Of a stretch of DNA of 64,000 nt, positions 44,501-55,628 are shown piece by piece (position 1 is the stretch's first letter; each line of letters starts with the position of its first letter). The notes under the pieces are model-generated. The model made no database searches, was not told the DNA's origin, and saw only the letters and a list, made by a program, of their open reading frames with translations. Both the position numbers and the translations under genes were made by a program. The stretch lies in contig OX387204.1 of assembly GCA_947561715.1 (NCBI GenBank), forward strand, positions 2,547,001 through 2,611,000. Direction: 5' to 3'. Source of the stretch: Ascidia mentula (lineage: Eukaryota; Chordata; Ascidiacea; Phlebobranchia; Ascidiidae).

Positions 44501-47500
44501 ATTTTATCATCATCGGATGCGCTTGTGTGCTTTTGTTTGTTCGCATTCTACTCATTTCTCTATTCTCCTTAATTTTAGCACCACATTGGGCACGATTATT
44601 AGGGGAAGTAACAAAGGATGTTCACGCAACAAACCCTACATCTCCTTCATCAAACCTCTTTTTAGGGCAGGAAAGCGCTTTGTGCCTTTGCTATTTTGCA
44701 TGGAAGCGTAAACATTATATGAAAAAAATTCCATAACTACATTTCAGCTACATTAAAACTTTTCAGCACCCATCAAAATGTACAGGCGTGCTTTAATTTA
44801 CCACAGAAAATTTATAAAAAGACGTCCAAAAATGTAATTGTGTTTCTTGGTCCAAATGTCAACATTGGCTAAATACCTGGCACGTTTTGCCAACTGCTGT
44901 TACCATTTAGCGCGCTCCACCCAGTGTTCGACACCGCTAACAACGAAACCAGCTTCGAGTAAAACACGTCTACGTCGTCTACACCAGCGGTACTTGCCAT
45001 AGTTTCCATTCCATTCAGATTAGAAACTATAAAATTTAATTGTCAGCAAATAAGTGACCACCAAAAACTCCAGACCGCCTGCAGTCATACACACAATATT
45101 ATGGAAAATAATCCATAACAATATAATCGTTCTACAATGCCGCCGGGCCGACAATAGTTCATGCATTCATATTGAAGAGCCAGTAATACGATATTTCAAT
45201 GCGTCCTGGGTTTCGGGTGATTTTTTGGCACTCTGTTGGTCCGGATGTTTCGAAAGACGCTCCATTCATTTGTAGACGCGGTTTGAGCATTTAGGACTGA
45301 TTTCGAAATCGAAAGAGGTTTCTATGGTGCTATGTTTGTTATTGTATTGTCATCTGAAACGGCGCAGCGCCAAAAGTGCGCCTCTTATAGATGTTACTCG
45401 AAAACCATTGTCTTGAGAGCGGTACGAAATCCCGTCAATTTAGTTAAATATTTCAAAGCAACCGAATGAAAAAAATCTGCAAGAAAAACAGGATTGGAAA
45501 GTTTGCAAAACAAAGGTTTTCCATCGTACAAAGCAAGTTTCAGTTTTCGCGTCTTGCACAGCAATGCGAAAAAACGGATGGAATATTCGCGCCTCTTATT
45601 GTGTTTCTGCTCTTATTGTGTTACTTTTTGTGTTCGCGTTTCAATTCTCCTATTAATCGTACGCGAAGTGCGCTCGACCGGTGGGGGTTAGATGGCGTTA
45701 AAACATTAAAAACATCCAAGCGCGTGGCCTCCGGAATCAACGAATCTCTATGTTATTTTCCTTTTTTCAGATGTTTCAGCAACGCAATTATGAGCAATGG
45801 AATGGGAAGTGACGGACGAACATCCCCGTCGAGCAGCGTTGGGTCCGTGCACGAGAATAGGACGGGGAACATGAGCGATGGGAGTGGGGGTCACCCCTAT
45901 GGATCGCGGGAATCCCCTAAAACCCCAACAGGTCGGTGTAATTAACTCGCCGTCTTGATCATAAAAGACACTTGACGACTATAGTGGGTTTTTTTAACCT
46001 GTTTCGATTGGTGTGGCCGCTTGTTGAAAAACAGGCGTTTTAAGTGGACAGGCTTGTGGCAGAGACAAATTTAGTAATTAATTCAGGAATTTGGAAAGGA
46101 AAACACGCTGTCCTTGGTAACTGCTTCATAGGACCTTATGTTGGCAGTAATGACTAGCTATGTCAAAATCCCTCTTTTTCTTAATTCGTAAATGGTCTCC
46201 TACTGCATTAGCAGTCTTTATTATGTTCGCTTTGTCAAATTGATATCATTCATCCACGTTTTGGTCTTCCTTCTTTGTTGTGATAAGAAGCAATGGAAAG
46301 TATCGCAGATGTGTGAAGTAAACTACCTCCCACGAAACAGTCTGATGTTATTTTCAATACCACCCCACCAAACACCCTTGAAAGAGAGGTCGAAAACTTT
46401 ACAGCCCAAAAGATCAAGAACAGAACAAGCGCAATAACCGCGCGGAAACGTCTGACAAGCATCGCATTCCAGCTTTGAAATCGTAAAAAAATCGGGCAGT
46501 TTATAGCGTTGGCCCTGAAATCACTTGCGCGGAATGTGGCCGCGTTGAAAGACGTTTTCCACTGGACCTCGTTTCATCTCAAAGTAGGCCCCGTTCGGGA
46601 GTGCGACAAAAACTAAAGCAGTTCCACTGTTTTACGACGAAAAACCAGAAATAGATGAAGTCTGTGATCTTTTTCCCTCCCCCAAGGTCACGCGGAGTTG
46701 ATGCAGCGTCTCAATGACGTATTGTGCCACATTCGACCAATCTTGGCTGTGGTCACCTGTTTCCTCGGTCACTTTTTTGTGTTTGTAACGAAAATTTTGT
46801 TTGCTTAGGTCACTAACAAAATGACTACCATATTGCACAAAAAATGGAAGTCTAAAATGAGATTCTACGCTAACCGTTGCTCCGTTGCTCGTCGTGTAAC
46901 GAACTCTAGGGCGTCACTCTATAGTACATTTGCATGCACGAGTGGCACGTTAGTATAAAGTCATACAGGATGTTGCTAACAACATACCTTTGTACATTAA
47001 GTGCGTTTTCCGGCCGGCAATGATTGCCTTTTTAAAACTAACAAACGCAAAATGCCACAACAGCCGTTCGTATACAAAGGGATGTAGGTAATTAGAGGTC
47101 ATTTTAACTGTGTTTACGAGTTCTCACTGCATGAATTCGACTGAGCTGCAAGGGAGGCAGGGGCGGGTCGAACGAACGGAATTAACACTTCCCCCAGCAC
47201 CGCGCTCCTGCGACCTGTTGTTGATTTCTCATCTCTGGCACATGCTGCTTGTTTTCGCCGTGTATTGGCATGCAGCTCAGCCGGTTGATTTCCGACTACC
47301 GTCGCTCCCCTATTTTCCTCTCACTCTTCGTGTTCACCAGGAGGGCGTTTCCCGCTTCTGCCGCGAGACGAGCATATTGTAGCACTTCAGGCCGCCTCCC
47401 TAGCCAAAGCACATAATTATTGAAAACATCAACAATATATGAAGCTAAACGTGCGAGGAATTTCCCTTCGCTTCTTCCTTCCTTCGATGGCCATATTGCT

Positions 47501-50500
47501 GTAAATACATACTGGTGTTGTTAATAGGGGGAGTGGGGGCATGACAGAGCGGCGAGAAGGAGCTTTCTTTCTTTTATCCATTACTTCTCGTCGTTTGTGC
47601 ATTCGTATTAATCGCTTGTTTATAATTGGAGCTCACGTTTCTAGAAAGGGGAACGCCTGATGACTAAGGACACACACCGCTATTCCGCCCCATGCTGTAC
47701 CTCGCATTGCCGCGGCGGTGCAACAGATTGTTGCCTTGTTATCTGCACTGACTCACTTAACACTTGCCACCTTTTGGACACATTTGTTCATCTCTTTACT
47801 GGCTATCAGGGATGGTTGTCAACGTATTGCTCACTTTTACCATTATGTTTTTATTTAACATTTGCAACATTTTCATACTTTCTGTGAAGTCTTAAAAATA
47901 ATTCAAGAAAGTTCATGAAATCAAACAGATAGTTTATTTTTTTTGCAAATCAATTGTTTGTGTTGGAAAATTTGCCTTCAGAACTCTATTCGCACTTAAT
48001 TTCCTGCTTACTGATAATGAAAATAATTATTTGAACTAAACTACTCAATAACCTACTGTTGGTTGGGTTGTTACGAAACCATTCGACGTTTTTGTGCATG
48101 GCGATTTTGTCAAAGATTCCATTGTAACAGTCGAAAGTTTTTAGTTCACTGCGCTCGACAAACTTACCGACTGCACTGACCATATCGGGTTACGCACTCT
48201 TAGACAGTTCCATTTGTTCATTTGTTGCGGCAAAGGCAGCGTCGGGCCATTCTAAGTCCAGCAGGGGACCCTAGTCGGACCCATTACCATACCAGCCGAG
48301 ATTAGATGCGTTTACCCCACGAAATAGGGGTAAACGGCCTGCTTTTGAAGCGGCGGGACTCGTCAGGAATAACATTTCTCGCGGCTGACCTTTTCGGCGC
48401 CTAATCGCGTGGCGTAAATAATTGTATCACGTGGTCCGTCACGCTCGAGCGACGGCGACCGATAGAAAACCGAAACACGTGTTTGGAGTTTTGTTTGCTC
48501 GTGTGATTACCGACCTAACCCCTGGATCAGGTTAGCGCCGAGTAATTGAGGAGACAAGCTGCCGTTTCTTTACCGCAACACGCGCTTCCTTTTTGGCTTT
48601 GTCGTTTGGCTCCGAGTTTGTCGAAGAAACTTTTGTGCCCTGCTCCGTTTTGTGAAACGCCGGTACGAAATCTCACCAACTAAATATGAAGAAAAGACTT
48701 AAAAAATGAGAAGTGAAAAATTCCTGCACAAATGTGCATGTTATGAAACTTGCCCTTTCTGCGCTTAAAAAACACAAAAACAGCCGTTGCTCCCTACAAA
48801 ATTATAGGTTGTGAAATTCTTTGAGCAGCTCAGTCTGTTCTTTTTATTAGACCTCCGCGTTATATTTGTCTTTCTATTAACTCTCAAGGTCAAAAGGTCG
48901 TGAACAACGGAGGTCGTGATGGGTTGCTTGGAGGAGAGAGCGGAAGACAGAAGAATTCGGATGGAGATTTCTCTAATCCGGAGGAGGACGGACTCCAGAC
49001 AGCGGCCAACATGTCATCTATGCAGAACCTTCTTACCAACATCCAGGGACTCCTGAAAGTGGCGGCCGACAACGCGAACCTCCAGGAGAAACATGCGTCC
49101 TATGAGATAGGTAAATGTTGTGGAACGCACGAGCGAAGTGGTTGCGGATTATTTACAGTTTAGACGTTTACAACTTTACTTGTTTTTTCATGGATATCGA
49201 CTTATGTATATACTCTGAACAAAAAATATCAAATGAAAAAATGTAAATCCTCGCAAATTGCTTTGTACGTAAGGTTCACTAGCATCCTTTTTTAAACGAA
49301 CCCAAAATGCGCATTTTCAGCCTTTGAATATAGCGAATTTATTCACACCTATATTAGGCTAACGGCTATCAAAAGTGACGTAGCAGTTCAAAGGTCAGGG
49401 GTCCGGATTAGCCCCCGTCGAATTTGGGGCTTCAGCGTGGGGCTTAGTGCCATTAAGTCGGGGCTTGTTGCCGTTGCGCAGGTAACGAGGCAAACGCGCC
49501 TCCCTAATTCACCTCAAAAAATTACTGTTTTTTGGTATCTGTGCCCTTTGCGGTTTACCGAACGGGAAGCTGGCAAATTTTATTAAGGCCGTGCCCGTCT
49601 GAGCGTGAAATTGGCCGTGAGTTTGATAACAGATTGCATTATCCGAGACTCGGCGTGCGCCCCGCGGTTGGGGGGTTTGGAGGGGTTGGGGGTAGCGGTT
49701 GTAGTGGAACATGCGAGTGAAAAAGACTACTGTGCGCTCAAGCCCCAATTAAGCCGTATTTTCTTTCGTTTACGCAGCCGACCTGAAGTTGAAGCTTAGC
49801 CAAGAAAGACAACTACGCGAGAACGCCGAAAGGAAACTACAGGACCTCGGCCGAGCGAAAGGTAAGCACCCTCTGTAATCTGGTAATGCTAGAGGAGAAC
49901 TTACACCGCCACTCTTGCGTTCCAAACGACTTCTGTCGGGGCCAGCTTAATTGAATTTAGTCGAGCAGCGTTTTGACTTCGCGCTCTGGCGGTTTTGTGG
50001 TACGTTGCTCCAGCGAATTCTTTTATTTGTTTTTCCAACTCCCGGTGACGAATTACGTTTGTCGACGTTCGTCGCGGCGCTTTGAAATCGCGCGCTGTCG
50101 AATCGATATTCGAGAATTCCGCCACAGGATACTGCCCACTTTTTTGGGAAACGATCACGAACCGATACGATCACGTCACAATTCAATGCATCAAAATTAG
50201 ACGAACGACTCGGACGATTTGCTGAGTATTTACCCAGGGCGTGGGGGTCGATGGCGAAGGGGTCTGTTACCCCCCGGGACCAACGTACCCTTTCTTTGTG
50301 GTACAGTGTAGATTAACTTTCAAAGTTATTAACTTCAAAGTAAATACAGTGAGTATATATAGCGTCGAGCGATGTAACTCAAATTAAAGAAAATCGAATT
50401 ACACCTGTCTTAAATAATATATTCCAATTGTTGTTTTTAACGTATGACGTCGTTTTTGTCTGTGGCTGGTGTCATATCGCAGCAGCATATGAACGTGATG

Positions 50501-53500
50501 CCAGAGCGCCTTATCGCACTGTCAGCCGATATTCGCGATTCTACGATAATCGATTCACATCTCCAACTTACGATTACTTGCATCGTCGTCGCCTCGAACC
50601 ATTCTCCCCCGTTCTCGAATTGACACCAGAATGTTAACGATTTTCACCCGCATGCGCGCGTGCAGCGACTGGAAGATTGTGATCGGCGAATTCTCGAATA
50701 AATCGCGCTCCTTGTTGCACCGGGTTAACTTCAATTAAAAACCGCACATTGCAAATAGTTTGACGGGGTCATTTGTTGTCAAAACTTATTGTTTGTTTTC
50801 TTCTTGATTTGAGAAAAGTCTTGGAGCGTTCGGACTTCGTCACTTAAACTAATTTGCCGCTGTACCTTGATAGAATGAAATTACACGCTTGATTAGAACG
50901 CACCCCATGATAAGATGTTGTGGTATTTAAAATCTATTTAGTAAACAAGGCGCCGTTTTCTGCATAACAGTGGTAATATCGCCACTAGTTCTTGTAACAA
51001 CCAATATTTCGGCATTGAAATCACTCAACACGCTTTAAACGAAAGTTGAACAAAATTTCAATGGTTGAATGATTTTTGTCGGGGAGTTTTCAGCACGACG
51101 AACCTGATGTCTTGCCTGACTTTTAATTAAACATCACTATGAAGAGAACCGGAATTGCTGTAAGCGCCTCATTGTTTAGGTTTACGCGAAAACGTACAGA
51201 ACAATCGTGACGCAATTCGACATTTGTTTGTTGCTCTCGCGCCTCCAAGTGTTGCCGCGACTTCCGATTTTGATAATTATCGCCGAACGATTTGGTATCG
51301 GACAAAGCTGTTAGATTGTCTTACGTTTATGCTTCTGGGGTCACGTTCGTCGGCACAGCTCGTGCTGAAAAAACCGCGTTGCGGGAATACACGTACGGAA
51401 GGATATTTTGTGTTATAGTTAATGCATGGATGACGCGGCGACTTTTTTTGAAACGAAGGGCTTTGAAACGTGAAAAAATCCGCACACATGTGAATTTCCT
51501 GTTGATTTTTGTCTAAATTGAAAACATTAATCACGAAAATATTGCTATATTACCCGAAAACATAGAAGAAGCAATTCATAAACGACACAGAAACGTGTGA
51601 AACGTTGCCGAAAGAATTTCACTCAACCCAAACGCAACACTCCGACACAATGGAGATACTCTGCAACAGAATCCAACATCATTCGTTTAAGGCAAGGCCG
51701 CAAAAAGCATAAACGTGTTTGTGCAAAACGTCTTCTCCCACATCGTGTTTCGACCGACACAAAACGAAATGAGAAACGGCGGCGTCAATTAATTAATCAT
51801 ATTGGCTCTCCGTGCTACAAGCAAGCGATAAATATTTAAGTGGGTCCGTCGCGAATCTCCCGTCAGCTAATCTGACAACCTACCTCTGTTTCCCATTTGC
51901 GGTAACGTCGATCCGCATTTTACCCTTACCCGCAGTTTGGACGTTTCAAGGATCGACATTTTTCTGACACAAATGGAACTTTCTATTCGGGTAAAAGACA
52001 GAAAACCTAATCCCCTGTTTTAATGGAGAAATTGTTGTAGTTTTCAGGATAAAACATTCCATGTTTTCGAAGCGACCAGAAATAAGTTTTACAAACACGT
52101 ATTTCGAATAAATGGCCAGTGTGCAACATAACGGAACATCAACTAAAACCCTTTCCGTTTCCGTGGCAACCGCGCCTTATTTAATTATACGTATATTTGT
52201 AAACGCTCGGCTGCGTTCAGACTCGCCTCGTGTTATGGGTATAAATGCTATAGTTTTGGCAACCCAATTTCCTGAAAATGTGCTGACATTTCGAAATCTA
52301 AACATAAACCACACTCATCTCGCATGGAATGTATCGCGAAATTACGTTCTATTTCCCTTTTTCGGTCGAATCGTGGATTACAAAGGGCACTGGACTAAAA
52401 AGGGGGTGCATCCAAGTTGGATCAAATCGACTAAAAAACCTGTGTACGGGAACAAGGGAAGAATGTGAAAAAAGCTCCTGCACCGATGTATCTTACACAC
52501 TGTATGGGTTTAAGTTCAAAGGAAAATGGGGCAAAATTTTAATTTAGACGAGCACGCAAGTATTTTTGTGAGACTGCATTCAACTGCATATTAAGTTGTA
52601 CTGAACTTCGTCCATGGAAATCTCAAGTAAACAACAAACAAAAACGCCTTTACGTCACTCAAATAAAATAGAAATCATATCGAAATTACAGTGATCAAGA
52701 GCAGTGTGTTTGGGGGGGAGGGAGGGGGGGAGTCATTAGTCGAACATCGCACCGCGAAACGTTCCGCTCGACTCAAATCGATAAATATTTAATTTCCGTA
52801 CAAATCGTACAGCGAATGGGGGACGGGGTCGGCGTTCTCGAACCTATTGTCAAGTTTTGGCCGAGCGAATGTCGCCGCAGTCATCCTCGCTCCAATGTCT
52901 CGCGTAGACGAGCGGAAAACCGGAATTACCGTCTGCGTAAATTCGCTGTGCCGGATGTCCCAAAAGTTGGCAAACAGCGTAGGCGAAATCAATGTCGTTT
53001 GAGGACTGACAAGACAGCTTGGTGCAATCCTCATTGCTCGGCGCACTTTAATGCCCTAGAATTGCCTTGGCCCTGGAAATAAAGCGGTCGATTGCGGGGG
53101 AAAACCCATCTATTACAATCGCTTGACGTTGATTACGTCATGCCAAGCCAGTTTCGAGTCCGCACAAGCAAATGTCTTTCGGGGGATGCATCGTAATGAA
53201 AGCATTAAATATATTTTGAAGTATTCGTAAACAACATAAAGTGCAGATAAAATGTTGAGTTGTACTAAGTTGTGCAAACAAATATTCGACGACGCAAAAC
53301 AACACTCCCGGTCAGATCAAACACCAAAGAAGTTTTTACAATTTCGCAAGTCACGATTTCAAGTTTTTCCGCTTGATTTGAAAGTTCCAGAACGGGCGTC
53401 TTCACATAAATCGCTTCTCGCGTTCGAATCAACGCAACCACACAAAACATTGCAAGAATTCGAGAATTTATGTATGTTTGTCCCCGCGTTTACGCGCAGT

Positions 53501-55628
53501 TCTGTGATTGGTCCACACTATCACGTGTCTTTTGTCGATTAGGAGATGAAATAATTCTCTCGGCGAAATCGCTTCGTGTTGCCGGATTGCAAATATTTTC
53601 ACCCTCAGTTATGAACAAAAAATTGCTTTCCATATATCAACGAAAAATAACTAAAACGTACATAAGTTTTATAGAACCTAAACGTTCTTTTCTTTTGTGA
53701 ATTTGTATTTCATTTACATCACGAGTTCCCAACGGTAACTGATGAGATGTTTGTTTTTCACAGCCGACAGTGACAGCGATTTGCACCATGAGCGCAAGGA
53801 AAACAAACGACTTCAAGCGAAGCTTCTTAACATGCAGCGCATGCTGGGTCATGACGTAAACGGTAGGCAGGATTTCGCCAAATATTTGGGATTTACCGCA
53901 GGGAGAAAGTGGCGACACCTTTGTAACAACAGCGGCATTCTTCTAGAAATTTCGGCTGCTTCTTGTTAGCGGATTTCTAGGTTTCTTTTGCAACGAACAT
54001 CAAATTCCTTTTTGTAAACACTTGCCGTAGAGAAATGCCGTTAAACATGTCTGTGCAGCAAATAAAACTTGTTTGCCACTTCCCCCCTTTTAAGGTTATC
54101 TCAGTTAATCTTTGCTACAAAGGCAAATAACAATCAATTAAATTTGCAATCAATGCGCTTTTTACCTAAATCAATTAAATTTTTAACAAAATTAGGTTGG
54201 TTAAAAAAATCTGGTTTACAAAAGCTGTTTAAAGACCTGAAAGTATTTTATTGTCATTACGCAGACAATACTGAGGTGGTTGGTCAACCATCGCCGCGCA
54301 GTTCTATTTCGTCACCTCGCACTGCCCATGAAAACCAACTCGACAACTCCACGACGCCCACTAGCGAGTCGTCGCCTACCGCCGGATACCCAACAGCGAC
54401 ATCTTACGATGGTTCAGTGTTTACCGGTCGTATTTCTGCCGTACAAACCAATGGTAAATATTTATTTTTATAACCTAATAAAATACAGATGGCCACTGTT
54501 TCGACCTAAAAGGTCTCATCAGTGCAGCTGGTGTGACTATCAGACGACTTTGCTGACCAAACGGCCAAGCAAAAACTTCCACTTTGTGGTGACTATACAG
54601 TCACCGTCATCCGTTGGGCACCAAACTAGGTGCAACCTTACGGAGCAAACAAGGTGGAAACACTACGGCCAAGCAAGCTCAACCAATAGTGCCGTCAGGC
54701 CCCGTTATTGGCTCCACATTGCTAATAAAATATGTCCCCCATATATATTTGATGCTAATGCTGTAAAGAATCAATGGACTTTTAATAGGTTTTATTACTA
54801 CGCTACACCATAACCCACTTAAAACAAAAGCTTACATTCGCACATAGCTGCATTTTCGCCAAAATTTTATTTTTCAGCCAACCAAAACAAATTGTATTTT
54901 ATTTTCAGCCAATCAGAGAACCACTCCATCTCCACAGGGCGAGCTTGGCGGACTCACAAGTGCCAGCAATGCAAATAACAGCAACAACTACACGTCAGAT
55001 GAACAGCCGAGTCCCGAATTCGTTCGTCGTAGCATAATTCCAGGTGCGTGTTCCGCTACAGTGGTTAAATTAAACCTGTGTCATTAAGCTTGGGTACGTC
55101 TATATAAACTTTACTGGACGAATTACTAGGTTGTGGATATACAACCGCTTTAAGTATGACGTGGATATCTTTGGAGGTTTTGAGAGTAGATGCGAAAATC
55201 CAAGAACCTAAATTTCAACGTGTACTTTGTTTTCAGAAGGAAGAACCCCCGACCTTGCCATTGACCTTGGTATGGGAAGACAAGAGCGCTCTGATCACAT
55301 GGCTTTGCAAGGTGGGCAAACTCTATATTACGAAGAATTTACCACACGTTGGGTGCTTAAAATTGCTTTGTATTCGCGTTAGAGCGTGGATCCACAAACA
55401 GATTTGTTATCTGAAAAGTTGGCATATGAAGTTGGTGATGTAACCGAAGCCATAACTGTTTTACTAAAATAGAGCTGTAAACACCAAACTTTATGCATAA
55501 AAGGTTTGTAATTTTTTTTTCAATTTTAGCCGATGCAAGACTCTACTTCAAAAATTCTCTGCTCTACCAACCTTCGGCCTCCCAATAAAACTCAACTAGA
55601 AAAGCATCTTCTTTGCTGTCTTAGCTAA
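20537..55628 (+). CDS. DACH: Dachshund (DACH) Ski/Sno-family transcription cofactor, complete
   Basis: Eighteen coding exons: 20537-20620, 25180-25317, 26377-26478, 27767-27873, 38462-38561, 38802-38886, 42848-42951, 43064-43231, 43700-43810, 44360-44433, 45771-45931, 48889-49110, 49778-49861, 53764-53862, 54265-54453, 54909-55043, 55237-55311, 55531-55628; about 711 residues, phases consistent. An in-frame TAA abuts the ATG, fixing the start. DACH is a nuclear cofactor of the Pax-Six-Eya network. The DACHbox-N/Ski-Sno domain spans residues about 38-150 (VENTPANNECRTVDLRG, CNVEQVRILRGLGAIQPG). SRPGRPPKR follows, then a low-complexity middle with seven alanines (310-316). Box-C (NLLTNIQGLLKVAADNA, about 457-473) leads into coiled coil to about 546. 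Exons 15-17 add Ser/Pro-rich sequence before the conserved end motif DARLYFK. The last 25 or so residues are less certain: an out-of-frame TAA lies at 55586. Confidence 0.96.
24074..24084 (+). promoter_or_regulatory. Candidate internal TATA box in DACH intron 1
   Basis: TATATATAAGG directly after a GC-rich stretch and 1.1 kb before exon 2, whose first codon is an in-frame ATG. A short-N-terminus DACH transcript could start about 30 bp downstream. Motif and context only. Confidence 0.35.
24309..24321. promoter_or_regulatory. Perfect palindromic RFX X-box
   Basis: GTTGCCAGGCAAC: two perfect inverted GTTGCC half-sites around one base, the high-affinity form of an RFX X-box. It lies 225 bp after the intron 1 TATA motif. 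Confidence 0.4.
25180..27873 (+). other. DACH: DACH exons 2-4: DACHbox-N DNA-binding domain
   Basis: These three exons encode residues 29-144, nearly the whole Ski/Sno/Dac winged-helix-like domain. Almost every residue of AFDLFLKNLVGGLHTVYTKL and of the VRILRGLGAIQPGVNRCKL block matches vertebrate DACH1/2. Exon 2 begins with an in-frame ATG exactly at its acceptor (25180), so a transcript starting in intron 1 could encode a protein lacking only the 28 residues of exon 1. Confidence 0.9.
25318..27766 (+). other. DACH introns 2 and 3 (around exon 3)
   Basis: Introns 25318-26376 and 26479-27766 flank exon 3 (26377-26478). I see no further exon, repeat or recognised site. Both are less CpG-dense than intron 4. 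Confidence 0.5.
28441..28476. repeat. 36-nt inverted repeat with ATF/CREB half-sites
   Basis: Arms TGATGACG (28441-28448) and CGTCATCA (28469-28476) pair over 8 bp. Inner arms ACATTT and AAATGT pair over 6 bp, with a 5-nt loop and one small bulge. Each outer arm contains TGACG. Confidence 0.7.
35172..35222 (+). promoter_or_regulatory. Candidate internal promoter in DACH intron 4
   Basis: A GC-rich block (GCGCGCGGCGCCCCCTCC, 35173-35190) is followed 25 bp later by TATAAAG (35216-35222). A transcript starting here would lack the DACHbox-N exons. I see no matching first exon. Confidence 0.25.
39158..39175 (+). repeat. (TTA)6 microsatellite
   Basis: Six tandem TTA units in DACH intron 6. Confidence 0.85.
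39253..39280. repeat. AT-rich perfect inverted repeat
   Basis: TTATATATGT (39253-39262) and ACATATATAA (39271-39280) are exact inverted copies around an 8-nt loop; probably simple-sequence DNA. Confidence 0.6.
43232..45770 (+). other. DACH introns 8-10 with small exons 9 and 10
   Basis: Introns 43232-43699, 43811-44359 and 44434-45770. No other feature supported; the second half of intron 10 is AT-richer than its neighbours. Confidence 0.5.
45932..48888 (+). other. DACH intron 11 (3.0 kb)
   Basis: No exon or repeat recognised. CpG-dense at about 48200-48660, AT-rich at 47880-48060. Confidence 0.5.
48889..49861 (+). other. DACH: DACH exons 12-13: DACHbox-C and coiled-coil start
   Basis: Exon 12 ends with the box-C core LLTNIQGLLKVAADNANLQEK. 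Exon 13 is a charged heptad-like helix (LKLSQERQLRENAERKLQ), and exon 14 (53764-53862) continues it with KENKRLQAKLLNMQRML. In the family this part mediates Eya and co-repressor contacts. Confidence 0.88.
49385..49397 (+). promoter_or_regulatory. DR1 nuclear-receptor-like site in DACH intron 12
   Basis: AGTTCAAAGGTCA is a direct repeat of AGTTCA and AGGTCA with one-base spacing, matching the HNF4/RXR DR1 consensus. Motif only. Confidence 0.3.
52157..52170. promoter_or_regulatory. RFX X-box-like site in DACH intron 13
   Basis: GTTTCCGTGGCAAC has two inverted half-sites separated by two bases, within the X-box spacing range. Confidence 0.3.
52712..52730 (+). other. G-quadruplex-capable tract
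   Basis: Seven G, A, three G, A, seven G: enough for four G3 runs with one-base loops on the sense strand of the DACH pre-mRNA. Confidence 0.6.
54484..54535 (-). ncRNA. Hammerhead self-cleaving ribozyme core (type I)
   Basis: Reading the minus strand: stem I strand AGCTGCA (54529-54523), CTGATGA core (54522-54516), stem II GACC / GGTC with loop TTTTA (54515-54503), GAAA (54502-54499), stem III CAG / CTG with a 7-nt loop (54498-54486), then T and A (54485, 54484) as U16.1 and H17. Every conserved core position is canonical. The 3' strand of stem I (TGCAGCT) is at 54852-54846, giving 7 bp, then an internal loop and four more pairs (54535-54532 with 54844-54841). DACH transcripts carry only the complement, so the ribozyme cannot act in the host pre-mRNA. 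Confidence 0.85.
54484..54852 (-). mobile_element. Retrozyme-like element: 369-nt insertion ending at hammerhead cleavage sites
   Basis: Lies antisense in DACH intron 15 (54454-54908) and makes up about 80% of it. On the minus strand it begins TGCAGCTATGTGCG at 54852 and ends at 54484 directly after CTGTA, the predicted hammerhead cleavage site. The first bases pair with the stem I strand lying just before CTGATGA near the other end, so the ribozyme is complete only if the two ends are joined. That is expected of a copy made from a self-cleaved monomer RNA. The body is noncoding with other foldable parts: an 18-nt hairpin at 54588-54605 (7-bp stem), GCACC/GGTGC at 54618-54633, and a 12-nt direct repeat ACGGCCAAGCAA (54561, 54665). 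No target duplication seen. Retrozymes of similar size are known in metazoans; family membership here is inference. Confidence 0.75.

Larger units (their letters stand above)
49862..53763 (+). other. DACH intron 13 (3.9 kb)
   Basis: No exon found. It holds an X-box-like GTTTCCGTGGCAAC (52157-52170) and a G-quadruplex-capable tract (52712-52730). The open frames around 52112-53542 show no domain. Confidence 0.5.

Noticed and set aside
54280-54813. 177-codon frame overlapping DACH exon 15 and the ribozyme element
   Set aside because: It is out of frame with the conserved DACH exon and runs through a noncoding element.
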